A DNA stretch of 33,985 bases, taken from positions 1 through 33,985 of the forward strand of contig CACXXW010000013.1 in the NCBI GenBank assembly GCA_902771635.1, given 5' to 3'. Shown here one piece after another: positions 15,061 to 23,522 of the stretch. Source of the stretch: an uncultured Bacteroidia bacterium. GTDB lineage: Bacteria > Bacteroidota > Bacteroidia > Bacteroidales > F082. The translations under genes and the position numbers were made by a program. Position 1 is the stretch's first letter; each line of letters starts with the position of its first letter. The notes beneath the pieces are model-generated. The model made no database searches. It was given only the letters and a program-made list of their open reading frames with translations, and had not been told where the DNA came from.

Positions 15061-16347
15061 ATGGGAAGTTGGGTTATTGTCGCCATCACTTTGTTCTTCT
15101 CAGCCCTTTGTTCCGGGCTTGAGATCGCTTTCAACAGTATTAATCGCCTGCAACTTGAGGTGGAGCTGACCAAAAACACCTTCTCTGCCAAAATCATTAG
15201 GTTGTTTCTGAAAGACCAGTCGCGCTTCCTCACATCTTTGCTATTGGGCAACAACATTGCCCTTATTGTATATGGCATGAGCATGTCGCAGCTACTTGAT
15301 GCACCTGTCAACCATTGGCTACAATACATCTCTCTCGACAATGATTTTATGGTGCTGTTGGCGAAAACCATCCTTTCTACGTTGCTTGTGTTGCTGGTGG
15401 CCGAGTTCCTGCCCAAGATGCTGTTTCGTATTAATCCCAATGCCATCCTTTCGTTTTTCGCTTTGCCGACCTTCATCTGTTATTGTCTGCTCTATCCGCT
15501 GATACTCGTTTACACGGGCATCTCGGAGTTCATCATCCGACACATCCTTCGCCTCAAAGTGGACCGACAGGAATACCGATTTTCCACCGTCGACCTCAAC
15601 GACTACATCGCCGAATATGCCGACCCTGAGGAAGCCGATGAGGACATGCAGCAGGAGATACAGCTTTTCCAGAATGTGATGGAGTTCCGTTCGGTCAAGC
15701 TTCGCGAGTGTATGGGACCGCGCAACGAGATTGAGTCAGTGAAGCTTTCCGACAGCATTGAAGCTGTGAAAGCCCGTTTCGAGGAGACCAAACACTCGAA
15801 ACTGATTGTCATTGGCGAGAGCATTGATGATATAGTGGGTTACGTCCACTTAAACGATGTGGTGCGTGTCGTGGCTGAGCATAGGGAAGTGGCTTTGGCT
15901 GACATCATACGGAAGATTGACTTTTTCCCCGAAACCTATACCGCCGATAGGCTTTTGAAGCATTTCATCCAGCAACGTCAAGGCGTGGCGGCTGTCGTCG
16001 ATGAGTTTGGCGGCACTGCCGGTATCGTAACGATGGAAGACGTGGTGGAGGAAATCTTTGGCGAAATTGATGACGAATATGACGTGGAAGATGAGGTTGA
16101 GAAGATGGTAGGCGACAACACCTTCGTCTTTTCTGCCCGCCTTGAGATCGACTATCTCAACGATACCTATAAGCTCGATTTGCCTGTTTCCGATGACTAT
16201 GAGACCTTGGCGGGCATGATTTTGCATTATTGTGAGAGCATTCCAGAGCAGGGACAAGTGCTCAAAATCGGCAATTATCAGGTCAAAATCTTGAAAGCTT
16301 CCCATATGAAATTGGATGAAGTGGAGTTGAAAATTCAAAATAAGTAG
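15061..16347 (+). CDS. CNNM/CorC (hemolysin-like) transporter protein
   Basis: This 428-residue protein of the HlyC/CorC family has three parts. The N-terminal DUF21/CNNM membrane domain (about 1-180) has helices, starting SWVIVAITLFFSALCSGLEIAFNSINR, the family hallmark. The paired CBS domains (about 210-330) contain KLIVIGESIDDIVGYVHLND and VVDEFGGTAGIVTMEDVVEEIFGEI. The C-terminal CorC_HlyC domain follows (about 345-425). Homologues are linked to magnesium or sodium-dependent divalent cation export; GldE of gliding bacteria is of the same fold. It is translated right after lptC (3-base gap), so it shares that operon. The next gene has its own promoter box, so the operon probably ends here. 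Confidence 0.88.
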   Translation: MGSWVIVAITLFFSALCSGLEIAFNSINRLQLEVELTKNTFSAKIIRLFLKDQSRFLTSLLLGNNIALIVYGMSMSQLLDAPVNHWLQYISLDNDFMVLLAKTILSTLLVLLVAEFLPKMLFRINPNAILSFFALPTFICYCLLYPLILVYTGISEFIIRHILRLKVDRQEYRFSTVDLNDYIAEYADPEEADEDMQQEIQLFQNVMEFRSVKLRECMGPRNEIESVKLSDSIEAVKARFEETKHSKLIVIGESIDDIVGYVHLNDVVRVVAEHREVALADIIRKIDFFPETYTADRLLKHFIQQRQGVAAVVDEFGGTAGIVTMEDVVEEIFGEIDDEYDVEDEVEKMVGDNTFVFSARLEIDYLNDTYKLDLPVSDDYETLAGMILHYCESIPEQGQVLKIGNYQVKILKASHMKLDEVELKIQNK

Positions 16348-16415
16348 TTGATTTTCAAATTGTTTTAGAAATAGAAAGCAAAAATTGATGCTTTTGGAAA
16401 ATAAAAATGGAACAT

Positions 16416-16449
16416 TTGTCCCTGCGAGTTGAAATCTTTACTAAATTTG
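16416..16449 (+). promoter_or_regulatory. Promoter of the PpiD-type foldase gene
   Basis: TTTG (16416-16419) and TAAATTTG followed by CAC (16442-16449) are about 22 bases apart, 43 bases before the ATG. Confidence 0.6.
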
Positions 16450-16492
16450 CACGCTCAAAATTGAAGTTTAATAGTAATTAGAAAATAGAATT

Positions 16493-18622
16493 ATGGCAGC
16501 AATTGAAAAAATCAGAAGACGCTCCGGATTGCTGATTGCAATCATTGGTATCGCATTGTTAGCGTTTGTCTTACAAGACCTTTTCCAAAGTCAGGGAAGA
16601 AACACGGGTCCCACCGTGGCCACTGTTGATGGCGACAAGATTTCGGTGAGAGACTATGAAGCACTCAAGGAAAAGAATCTTGAAAACAGAAGGTCTTCAA
16701 ACAACAACCTCTCTTCCTCCGAGACTTATGGTATCTACAACAGCACTTTGGAAGAGATGATCAAGGATAACATCATGACCAAGGAATATGAGGCCGCAGG
16801 TATCGGCATCACCACTGAGGAACTGATGGACCAAATCACTGGCGAAAAACCTCACCAGTGGGTGGTTCAGAGCTTTGGCGATGGTAACGGCAATGTTGAC
16901 AAACAACAGGTGACCGAGTATCTTCAAAACCTCAGCAACCTTCCAGCTGAGTATTACAACCGCTGGCTCGATTTCGAAAAAGCCTTGAAGCAAAACCGCT
17001 TGGAGACCAAGTTCGACAATTTGGTGAAGGCATCCTATTTCCTTCCCACTCCTTTGGCCAAGAAATACTATGAAAACAAGAACATGAAGGCTTCGGCTGA
17101 TGTCATTGCCTTGCGCTACACTACCATCCCGGATTCGACGGTGACTGTTACCGATGCTGATAACAAGGCTTTCTACGAGGAGAACAAGTTCCGTTATGAG
17201 ACCGATGAGAGACGTGACATCGAGTACGTATTGTTTGAAATCAAGCCTTCATTGGAAGACCGTCAGGAAGCACTGCAATTCGTGCAGGAAAGAAAGCCCG
17301 AATTTGAGGCTGCTGAAAGCGCTGCCAATTATGTGAACGACAGCTACAACTCTGACAAGCGCTACGATAGTACTTGGTTGGGTCGCAAGGACGTTCCCGA
17401 AAAGATTGAGCAAGCTATCTTCGACAATGGCAATGGCGTAGGCTATGTGTATGGTCCTTACGAAGATGAAGACGCATTCAACTTGGTGCGTATCGTTGAC
17501 ATGCAGAACCGTCCTGATTCATTGCGTGCCAGCCACATCCTGATTGGTTACAAGGGTGCTATGGGCAGCCAAGACACCATCACTACCAAAGAGGAAGCTG
17601 AAGCCAAGGCCAACGAGCTGTTGGCTCAATTGAAAGCCATGAAGAATAACGATGAGCGGTATGCCGAACTGGCCGCTGAATACAACACCGATGGCACTAA
17701 GGAAAAAGGTGGCGACCTCGATTGGTTCACCGATGGCACTATGGTTCCTGCATTCAACGAATACGTGATCAACAATCCTGTGGGTTCGTTGGGCGTTGTG
17801 GAAACACCCTTTGGCTATCATATTGTGAAGGTCACTGGAAAAACCGAGGCTCAACCTAAGGTGCGTCTTGCTTTTGTGGAGCACAAAATCACTTGGAGCA
17901 CGAAGACCTATCAGAACGTTTATGCCGAGGCCAACAAGTTCTTTGCTGAAAACAGAACTTACGACCAATTCAATAAGGCGATCGAGGAGCAAGGTCTCAC
18001 CAAGCGCACGATGCCTGGCATCCAGAAGTCGACTTACCAAATCACAGGTCTTGAAAGTCCGCGTGAAATTGTCCGTTGGGCTTTCGATGAAAAGACCAAG
18101 AAGGGCGACATCTCCGACAAGATCTTTGAACTCGACAACAATCAGTTAGTCGTAGCCGCTTTGACAGGCATCATCCATGAAGGTTATGCTCCTTTGGAGG
18201 TCGTTGCCGAGCGTTCCAAGTACCAAATCCTCAACAAGAAGAAGGGCGAGATGGCCGTCGAGAAGATGAAGGCTTGTGGAAACGATGTGAACAGAATGGT
18301 GAACGAACTTGGTGCTGAATCCACCACGGTTTCCGATGTCAATATTGAATCGCGTGTGTTGAGCAACTTTGGTGTTGAGGGCGACATTGTTGGTATGCTC
18401 ATGGGCATGAAGGAAGGTGAGGAAGTCGGTCCCGTTGCCGGCAACTCTAGCGCTTTCATCATCAAGAACGTGAAGTTCGCGGCTCCTGAAGAGACTACTG
18501 ACTATAGCAGCATCATCAGAGAGAAGACCAGCCAGTTCTCCAACAGAGTGTTGAACAATGGTGTGTACAACGCTTTGAGAAACAACGTTAAGATCAAGGA
18601 CAATAGAACCGAGATTTTCTAA
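16493..18622 (+). CDS. PpiD/SurA-type peptidyl-prolyl isomerase
   Basis: The 709-residue protein is anchored by one N-terminal helix (residues 12-32, LLIAIIGIALLAFVLQDLF) after a basic IEKIRRRS start, leaving the rest in the periplasm. A SurA_N-like helical domain follows (about 40-200). A parvulin domain at about 340-450 carries ASHILIGY, YAELAAEYNTDGT, GGDLDWFTDGTM and ETPFGYHIVKVTG. A second, degenerate parvulin-like region may follow. The layout matches PpiD, a periplasmic chaperone attached to the inner membrane near the Sec translocon that helps newly exported proteins fold. It has its own promoter and a strong terminator. Confidence 0.9.
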   Translation: MAAIEKIRRRSGLLIAIIGIALLAFVLQDLFQSQGRNTGPTVATVDGDKISVRDYEALKEKNLENRRSSNNNLSSSETYGIYNSTLEEMIKDNIMTKEYEAAGIGITTEELMDQITGEKPHQWVVQSFGDGNGNVDKQQVTEYLQNLSNLPAEYYNRWLDFEKALKQNRLETKFDNLVKASYFLPTPLAKKYYENKNMKASADVIALRYTTIPDSTVTVTDADNKAFYEENKFRYETDERRDIEYVLFEIKPSLEDRQEALQFVQERKPEFEAAESAANYVNDSYNSDKRYDSTWLGRKDVPEKIEQAIFDNGNGVGYVYGPYEDEDAFNLVRIVDMQNRPDSLRASHILIGYKGAMGSQDTITTKEEAEAKANELLAQLKAMKNNDERYAELAAEYNTDGTKEKGGDLDWFTDGTMVPAFNEYVINNPVGSLGVVETPFGYHIVKVTGKTEAQPKVRLAFVEHKITWSTKTYQNVYAEANKFFAENRTYDQFNKAIEEQGLTKRTMPGIQKSTYQITGLESPREIVRWAFDEKTKKGDISDKIFELDNNQLVVAALTGIIHEGYAPLEVVAERSKYQILNKKKGEMAVEKMKACGNDVNRMVNELGAESTTVSDVNIESRVLSNFGVEGDIVGMLMGMKEGEEVGPVAGNSSAFIIKNVKFAAPEETTDYSSIIREKTSQFSNRVLNNGVYNALRNNVKIKDNRTEIF

Positions 18623-18644
18623 GGTTCTGCTGTTTAGAGAAATG

Positions 18645-18676
18645 GGTGCGTCGGCTTTATCGGCGCACCTTTTTTT
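18645..18676 (+). terminator. Intrinsic terminator of the PpiD-type gene
   Basis: GGTGCGTCG pairs with CGGCGCACC around a short loop, followed by seven T residues, 22 bases after the stop. Confidence 0.85.
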
Positions 18677-18750
18677 GTTTCAACGTACTAATCTGATGTA
18701 ATTTGCGTTTTAGGGAAAAGAGAAATAATTAGAAACAGAATACAAATCCT

Positions 18751-20403
18751 ATGAAAAAACTTACTTTATTGATTGTCGCAGCCATTGCTTTTGCATTTAT
18801 GGGCTGCCGTAAGCCTGTTGAAGTGTCGTTTGACCAAGCAACGCAAGAGATTGACGCACAAGGAGGCTCCATAGAGGTGTCGCTGAAGTCGAATGGTGAA
18901 TGGACCATCGCTATGACCGAGGGATGGGTTATGGTTTCCTCGATGAAGGGAAACGGCGATGCCACACTTACCCTGACTGTTGCTCCAAATACGACAGGAG
19001 AGAGCCGTACAACTGAAATCACAGCCAGCACCAAAGATAACACTGCCGTTTTGACTTTGACTCAGAATGCACCTCAGTATTATGTTAATGTGAACCCTAT
19101 GGACATTGTTTGTGGTGCTTCAGGGGGTGAGTTCACAGTTGAGGTTTCGTCCAATGTCGAGTGGGAGGTCATAACACCTCAGTGGGTGACCAGTTCGATG
19201 ATGAATGGCTCCAATGACGCAACCCTTACATTGACCATTAGCCCGATGGAAGGCGATCATGCTGGTAACCGTGAAGGAGAGGTTGTCATAGGTGGTCCTG
19301 AATCAATTTCTGCTAAGGTAAATGTCATCCAGTCGGTGTCACCGTCTTCAAGCATTCAAGTTGTTCCTGAAAACCTTAGTTTTGCTTGCACTGGTGAAAC
19401 TAAGACTGTAGCGGTGACCGCTGAAGACAGTTGGATAGCCACTGTTGGAGAAGAATGGGTTGTGTTGAATCAAAATGAAGGACAAGGTATTGCTGAAATC
19501 AGTGTGACCGTAGGGGAGAACCCCATGTATGAAGTACGTCAGACCAATGTCGTTTTTAATACGGTTGGAGGTGCCCAAGCTGTGCTTGTCATCAGGCAGG
19601 AGGCCTCTCCCAACCCGCATTTCCTTGAGGTTTCACCTCTCGTATTCCAATTTGGAAAAGAAGGTGGCGAAAGAGAGATTAGCGTGAGTTGCGACGCTGA
19701 TTGGGGATTTGATTTGGATTGCGACTGGTTGTCACTCTCACAACAGTCGGGGACGGGCAATGCCACTGTCGTTCTGACGGCCGAGCCAAATATGCTTTTA
19801 GAGTCGAGAACAATGGATTTTAGGATCAAGTCGGGAGTCTTGAATGCTGAGTTAACCGCAAGTCAAGCACCGGGCGATGAGCCGATTATGGCTAGTTTTG
19901 AGCCTGATACCATGTTTGTTTCCTTTACTGGTGGCGTGTATACTGTGCAGCTGACTTCGAACACTTCATGGCAGCTACAGGTGAGCAGTTGGATTACTTT
20001 GATTACCAGTTCAGGCGAAGGTGATGCCACGTTTGACATTGTGGTGAACAGCAATTCTGATCCTTATGAAAGGATAGGTTTTGTGAGAGCCATTCATAAT
20101 GGACAAGTGTTGGGCACAATGATTGTCGTTCAGGAGGGTAAGATTGACACCTTGGAAGCCGATATAACCGAACTCGATGTCCGCCCCGAAGGAGGTAGTT
20201 TCGAAATACAGGTGTCATCAAACCAATCGTGGACGGTGAATACCGATGTGGAGTGGATCCATTGTGATCCTTTGAGTGATTTTGGAAATAAGATTCTTAC
20301 CGTCACGGTTGATGCTATGGAAGGCTTTCGACCAAGAACGGGACATGTCAAGTTGAGTGGTGAGATGGGGAATAGTGTTAGCATTACAGTGAACCAACAT
20401 TAA
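18751..20403 (+). CDS. Lipoprotein with six BACON domains
   Basis: The 550-residue protein starts with a lipoprotein signal ending FMGC (C19). Six tandem domains of about 85 residues follow, each with the BACON pattern: a hydrophobic strand, GG, a strand, W, then W[VI] and a G[DN]ATLTL-like strand. They lie roughly at 27-108, 109-195, 196-285, 288-372, 374-458 and 460-550. BACON domains occur in Bacteroidota surface proteins and are thought to bind carbohydrate or mucin, or to act as spacers holding a functional domain away from the cell. No enzymatic domain is present, so a binding or adhesive role is inferred. A weak promoter (TTTG at 18674, GTAATTTG at 18698) may precede it, and a strong two-way terminator follows. 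Confidence 0.9.
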   Translation: MKKLTLLIVAAIAFAFMGCRKPVEVSFDQATQEIDAQGGSIEVSLKSNGEWTIAMTEGWVMVSSMKGNGDATLTLTVAPNTTGESRTTEITASTKDNTAVLTLTQNAPQYYVNVNPMDIVCGASGGEFTVEVSSNVEWEVITPQWVTSSMMNGSNDATLTLTISPMEGDHAGNREGEVVIGGPESISAKVNVIQSVSPSSSIQVVPENLSFACTGETKTVAVTAEDSWIATVGEEWVVLNQNEGQGIAEISVTVGENPMYEVRQTNVVFNTVGGAQAVLVIRQEASPNPHFLEVSPLVFQFGKEGGEREISVSCDADWGFDLDCDWLSLSQQSGTGNATVVLTAEPNMLLESRTMDFRIKSGVLNAELTASQAPGDEPIMASFEPDTMFVSFTGGVYTVQLTSNTSWQLQVSSWITLITSSGEGDATFDIVVNSNSDPYERIGFVRAIHNGQVLGTMIVVQEGKIDTLEADITELDVRPEGGSFEIQVSSNQSWTVNTDVEWIHCDPLSDFGNKILTVTVDAMEGFRPRTGHVKLSGEMGNSVSITVNQH

Positions 20404-20439
20404 AAAGAAGGGGAAAGCGTTGCTTTCCCCTTCTTTTTT
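20402..20439. terminator. Bidirectional terminator
   Basis: A 17-bp near-perfect stem, AAAAAGAAGGGGAAAGC with its inverse, has a GTT loop. It serves both the BACON gene and the converging C69 peptidase gene. Confidence 0.92.
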
Positions 20440-20452
20440 GGCATATGGTGGC

Positions 20453-22057
20453 TTAAAAGCCGAAGCTGAACCAATACCAGAACTTGTTTTCCATTTCTTT
20501 CCAAGCTTGGCGCGTTGAGGCGGCGAAGTCGGAGGTGTATTGGTTGAGGATTTCGGTGGCTTCCTTGTTCTTGCCTTCAGCAAGCAAGGCTTTTGCCCTT
20601 TCTTCAACGGCGGGAATCTCATCGAAAGCCTTTTGCTCAAAACGGTTGGCGGTACCAAGAAGCGTCTGTTTGGTGCGTCCCCATTGCACGGTGGCCAGCT
20701 TGTTGGCCTTGCGGTAATGCCATACCCAAGCCTCATCGCGGTAACGCAATTGACCGCATTTGTCGAAGCCTTCGGGCAAGGATGTGGAACCTGAGAAAAT
20801 GGGAATACGAGGGCTTTGTCCTGGGTTGTCGCAGGCCATCCAGCAGATGGCGCCGATTTCATCGGGCATCCAGTCGCGGCATTGGATGATGTGATGGTAG
20901 CTGCTCCATGCTACGGCCACGGTGCGTTGGAAGTTGATGGTGCCAGGAGCGAGATAATTAATGGTGTTCATCATGGCGCTACTCACCCAGGGGTTGGCCA
21001 CGGGGCTGATGATGGTGTCTTCGACCACCGAGCCGTCATCTTGGCGTTTCTTGGCGACCATCTTTATGTTGCGGGTCATGTCCATGTCGGTGCCTTCGTA
21101 GGTGCTGCGGAAGAGTTCCATCACCTTGCGCACGTCGACGTTCTCATCGGGTTTCACGGAGAAGGGCAATTCAGGCATGTCACGGTTGAAGTTCAATGAG
21201 GGTGCCAGCTGGCTGAGGATGAAGAATTCGCGGTCGCTGTAGTTCTTGCCGCCGCCATAGGAAGCGCGGAAAGCCTTCCAGAAGATGAAGTCGCCCTTGC
21301 CGTCCCAGAGGCCATATTTCTTCGCTACAGCCTCACAGTTGTCGGAGCAATAAAAGTCTTTGCTCTTGCGCTCAAGTTTGCCTATACGGGCAATATTGGC
21401 CGAAACGCCCACTTCATCGTCGGGGATGCGTTTGGCGGCCCACACGCCGCCGATTTTATCGGGGCCTTCTCCGAGGATTTCCATTTGCCAGACTTCGTTC
21501 TTGTCGGCAATGGTGATGCATTCACCACCGTCACCATAGCCGTATTCTTTCACCAGCTTGCCAATGAGTTGTATGGCATCACGGGCATTGTCGCAGCGCA
21601 TCAAGGCCACGCGTTCCAGTTCCTCAATCATGAACATGCCTTTGTTGTTGACCAAGGTGTCAGGACCTGAGAAAGTGGTTTCGCCAATGGCCAATTGTTT
21701 CTCGTTGAGGCAAGGGTAAGCAGTGTTGAGATAAGCGTAAGTGTGTGCCACTTGTGGGATTTCGCCAGCCAGTTCCACCTTGCGGTTGTCGAAGGGGTCT
21801 TCGGTGTGCATGGTGCCTTTGTAGACTTTATGCATCTCGCCCTTTTCGTGGTCGGCGGCGGGTTCCCAGCGCATCCAGGTGCGGTAGCGGCCGTCACAGG
21901 TGTGGGAGGTGATGACCGAGCCGTCGGTGGAGGCTTTTTTGCCCACCATGATGCTGGTGCAATTGGCGCCAACGAGGCGCTCGTTTTCATCTTGTGCCAT
22001 CGTGTTCAGACCGATGAGCAGAAGAGCGGAGAGGAATAATGATTTGAATTTAAGCAT
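20453..22057 (-). CDS. C69-family dipeptidase
   Basis: The protein has 534 residues from the ATG at 22057. A longer open frame reaches 22279 but would translate a repeat and a promoter box, so it is rejected. The signal peptide (SLFLSALLLIGLNTMAQ) indicates export. The catalytic domain begins GANCTSIMVGKKASTDGSVI, where C33 is the presumed Ntn-type nucleophile, normally exposed by removal of the residues before it. VPYVAH-like strands, MMNTINYLAPG and WSSYHHIIQCRDW fit peptidase C69/U34 proteins such as lactobacillal dipeptidase A. They cleave a broad range of dipeptides. A periplasmic or outer-membrane peptide-scavenging role is likely. The C-terminal helix (ERAKALLAEGKNKEATEIL) is typical of the Bacteroidales members. 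Most of the minus-strand neighbours are unrelated. Confidence 0.92.
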   Translation of the reverse strand: MLKFKSLFLSALLLIGLNTMAQDENERLVGANCTSIMVGKKASTDGSVITSHTCDGRYRTWMRWEPAADHEKGEMHKVYKGTMHTEDPFDNRKVELAGEIPQVAHTYAYLNTAYPCLNEKQLAIGETTFSGPDTLVNNKGMFMIEELERVALMRCDNARDAIQLIGKLVKEYGYGDGGECITIADKNEVWQMEILGEGPDKIGGVWAAKRIPDDEVGVSANIARIGKLERKSKDFYCSDNCEAVAKKYGLWDGKGDFIFWKAFRASYGGGKNYSDREFFILSQLAPSLNFNRDMPELPFSVKPDENVDVRKVMELFRSTYEGTDMDMTRNIKMVAKKRQDDGSVVEDTIISPVANPWVSSAMMNTINYLAPGTINFQRTVAVAWSSYHHIIQCRDWMPDEIGAICWMACDNPGQSPRIPIFSGSTSLPEGFDKCGQLRYRDEAWVWHYRKANKLATVQWGRTKQTLLGTANRFEQKAFDEIPAVEERAKALLAEGKNKEATEILNQYTSDFAASTRQAWKEMENKFWYWFSFGF

Positions 22058-22084
22058 GATAAAGCAGAATTGATAATTGAATCG

Positions 22085-22106
22085 GCCCTTCGACAAGCTC
22101 AGGGAC
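22085..22106. repeat. Dispersed repeat unit before the C69 gene
   Basis: CCCTTCGACAAGCTCAGGG (22087-22105) lies between the promoter box and the ATG of the C69 gene, hence in its mRNA leader. It is the clean form of the units at 871-899 and 5670-5695. Confidence 0.7.
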
Positions 22107-22128
22107 CTTAGCTTTTGTTTTAGAAGTC

Positions 22129-22136
22129 CAAAAATA
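22129..22136 (-). promoter_or_regulatory. -7 promoter box of the C69 gene
   Basis: The minus strand reads TATTTTTG, 71 bases before the ATG at 22057. No clear -33 box is seen. Confidence 0.5.
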
Positions 22137-22178
22137 GGAAAGAAAACGGTAGGTTTTGATGTTTTGGAATAAAAAGAT

Positions 22179-23459
22179 TCATTCCCAGAACAATTCCTCA
22201 GCGACTCCATCGGCGAAGAGCATCTGCTTGTCGGTGAGGTAGAGGAATTCTCTTGTCTGTGAGAGCCTACCTTGGGCAATCAAAGGTTGGGCATGTTGTT
22301 CACAGTAAGAAGAAAACCTTTCGCCCATCTCGCGTTTGAGCCATTTCAGGTCGATGCCCCAGTGGGTGCGCAAGCGGAGCATGACATATTCGTCGTATTG
22401 CTGCTCGGGAGTTAATCGTTCAATCTCTGATATTGGATCTTGGACACGCTTTGCGTCATTGCGAGGAGGAACGACGAAGCAATCCAGGCATGGAGCTTTT
22501 GTTTCTGGATTGCTTCGTTCCTCGCAATGACGTGATGCGGCAGAGAACGCCTCACAATACCGTTCAACATTGGAAACATTCCATTGCCGTGAGGTCCCAT
22601 CGTAGGAATGCGCCGAAGGCCCGAAGCCTGCATATGGTGTCCCAAACCAATAACTGGCATTGTGCTTGGAATGCATGCCACGACGGCAGAAATTGGAAAT
22701 CTCGTAATGCAGATAGCCGTTTTCGGCGGCACGTTGGCATAGGATTTCATAATCGCGTAAGGCATCTTCCTCGCTGACGGGTTGCACTTTTCCCAATTCG
22801 ATTTGTTTGGTCAAAATGGCATTGGGTTCCAAGGTGAGTGCGTAGGCGGAGAGGTGGGGGAGTTCCAATGCAAAAAAGAGGTCCAGATTCTTGTTCCATT
22901 GCTCTGCATCGGAGGTGGGCAAACCATAAATCAAATCAATGCTGATGTTGCTAAACCCTGCCTGTTTTGCCCAGTCGAGGCATTGCTGGGCGTGTTGCGA
23001 GTCGTGGCGACGGCTCAAGTATTTCAGGTCGTTGTCGAAGAAGCTCTGGATGCCGATGCTAAGTCGGTTGACACCAATCTTGCGAAGACCTTCGAGGTAT
23101 TCCAATGACAGCGTGTCAGGATTGGCCTCAAGGGTGATTTCTGGATTTCTCCCAACAGAATAGGTGTTATTAATAAGGTGCAGCAGCTCGCTGATTTCCT
23201 TTATGGAGAGTAGGGAAGGCGTGCCGCCACCGAAATAGATAGTGTTGATGGTGGGCATGTTGTGATTACCCTTCAGCGCGGGGGATTGCGGGTCAAGCCC
23301 GCAATGAGACCCGCGCTGAAGGTACTCCTTTCGTGCGACAATCTCTGCTTTCAATGCCTCCAAAAAATGTTCTTTCAGCTTCAAGGAAGGCAGCGAATAG
23401 AACCCACAATAGGCACATTTCGAGTTGCAGAAAGGGATATGGATGTAGATGCCAGCCAT
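22179..23459 (-). CDS. hemW: HemW-like radical SAM protein with repeat insertions
   Basis: The protein has 426 residues from the ATG at 23459, chosen because MAGIYIHIPFCNSKCAYCGFY is the usual HemW start. C11, C15 and C18 would bind the [4Fe-4S] cluster. IYFGGGTPSLL, EANPDTL, RLSIGIQSF, SIDLIYGLP, GYLHYEISNFC and the C-terminal HemN_C region with LTPEQQYDEYVMLRLR follow. HemW was first named an oxygen-independent coproporphyrinogen oxidase but acts as a heme chaperone. Two stretches are foreign to the family: HCGLDPQSPALKG before the GGGTP region and HCEERSNPETKAPCLDCFVV-type residues before LTPEQQ. Both are translations of palindromic repeats (23271-23321 and 22454-22532). At 426 residues it is about 45 longer than usual. 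A terminator and a possible promoter box lie directly upstream. Confidence 0.9.
   Translation of the reverse strand: MAGIYIHIPFCNSKCAYCGFYSLPSLKLKEHFLEALKAEIVARKEYLQRGSHCGLDPQSPALKGNHNMPTINTIYFGGGTPSLLSIKEISELLHLINNTYSVGRNPEITLEANPDTLSLEYLEGLRKIGVNRLSIGIQSFFDNDLKYLSRRHDSQHAQQCLDWAKQAGFSNISIDLIYGLPTSDAEQWNKNLDLFFALELPHLSAYALTLEPNAILTKQIELGKVQPVSEEDALRDYEILCQRAAENGYLHYEISNFCRRGMHSKHNASYWFGTPYAGFGPSAHSYDGTSRQWNVSNVERYCEAFSAASRHCEERSNPETKAPCLDCFVVPPRNDAKRVQDPISEIERLTPEQQYDEYVMLRLRTHWGIDLKWLKREMGERFSSYCEQHAQPLIAQGRLSQTREFLYLTDKQMLFADGVAEELFWE
22454..22532. repeat. Palindromic repeat A inside hemW
   Basis: The right arm (22506-22532) is a 27-base inverted copy of the left (22454-22486). The left arm is 6 bases longer through two tandem triplet duplications (GGA GGA and CGA CGA). 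The family is that of 3177-3248 in dus. Confidence 0.92.
23271..23321. repeat. Palindromic repeat B inside hemW
   Basis: The outer arms CTTCAGCGCGGG (23271-23282) and CCCGCGCTGAAG (23310-23321) are perfect. An inner perfect hairpin ATTGCGGG-TCAAG-CCCGCAAT sits at 23285-23305. It is related to 3378-3406 in dus. On the minus strand it encodes about 17 residues of HemW. Confidence 0.92.
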
Positions 23460-23463
23460 GATG

Positions 23464-23471
23464 CAAAAATA
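23464..23471 (-). promoter_or_regulatory. Possible -7 box at the hemW start
   Basis: The minus strand reads TATTTTTG followed by CATC and the hemW ATG. If used, transcription would start at or within a few bases of the start codon. No -33 TTTG is present at the usual spacing. Confidence 0.35.
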
Positions 23472-23475
23472 AGAG

Positions 23476-23497
23476 AAGTCCCGCATTCGCAGGACTT
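23476..23497 (-). terminator. Terminator of the FG-GAP/T9SS gene
   Basis: On the minus strand AAGTCCTGC-GAAT-GCGGGACTT runs into CTCTTATTTTT. It lies 25 bases past the stop at 23523, and its T-rich tail overlaps the possible hemW promoter box. Confidence 0.75.
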
Positions 23498-23522
23498 TTC
23501 AGGTTTTTTCTGTTGTTGACTT

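Noticed and set aside
22058..22279. N-terminal extension of the C69 peptidase frame by 74 codons
   Set aside because: It would translate a promoter box and a dispersed repeat and place residues before a good signal peptide.
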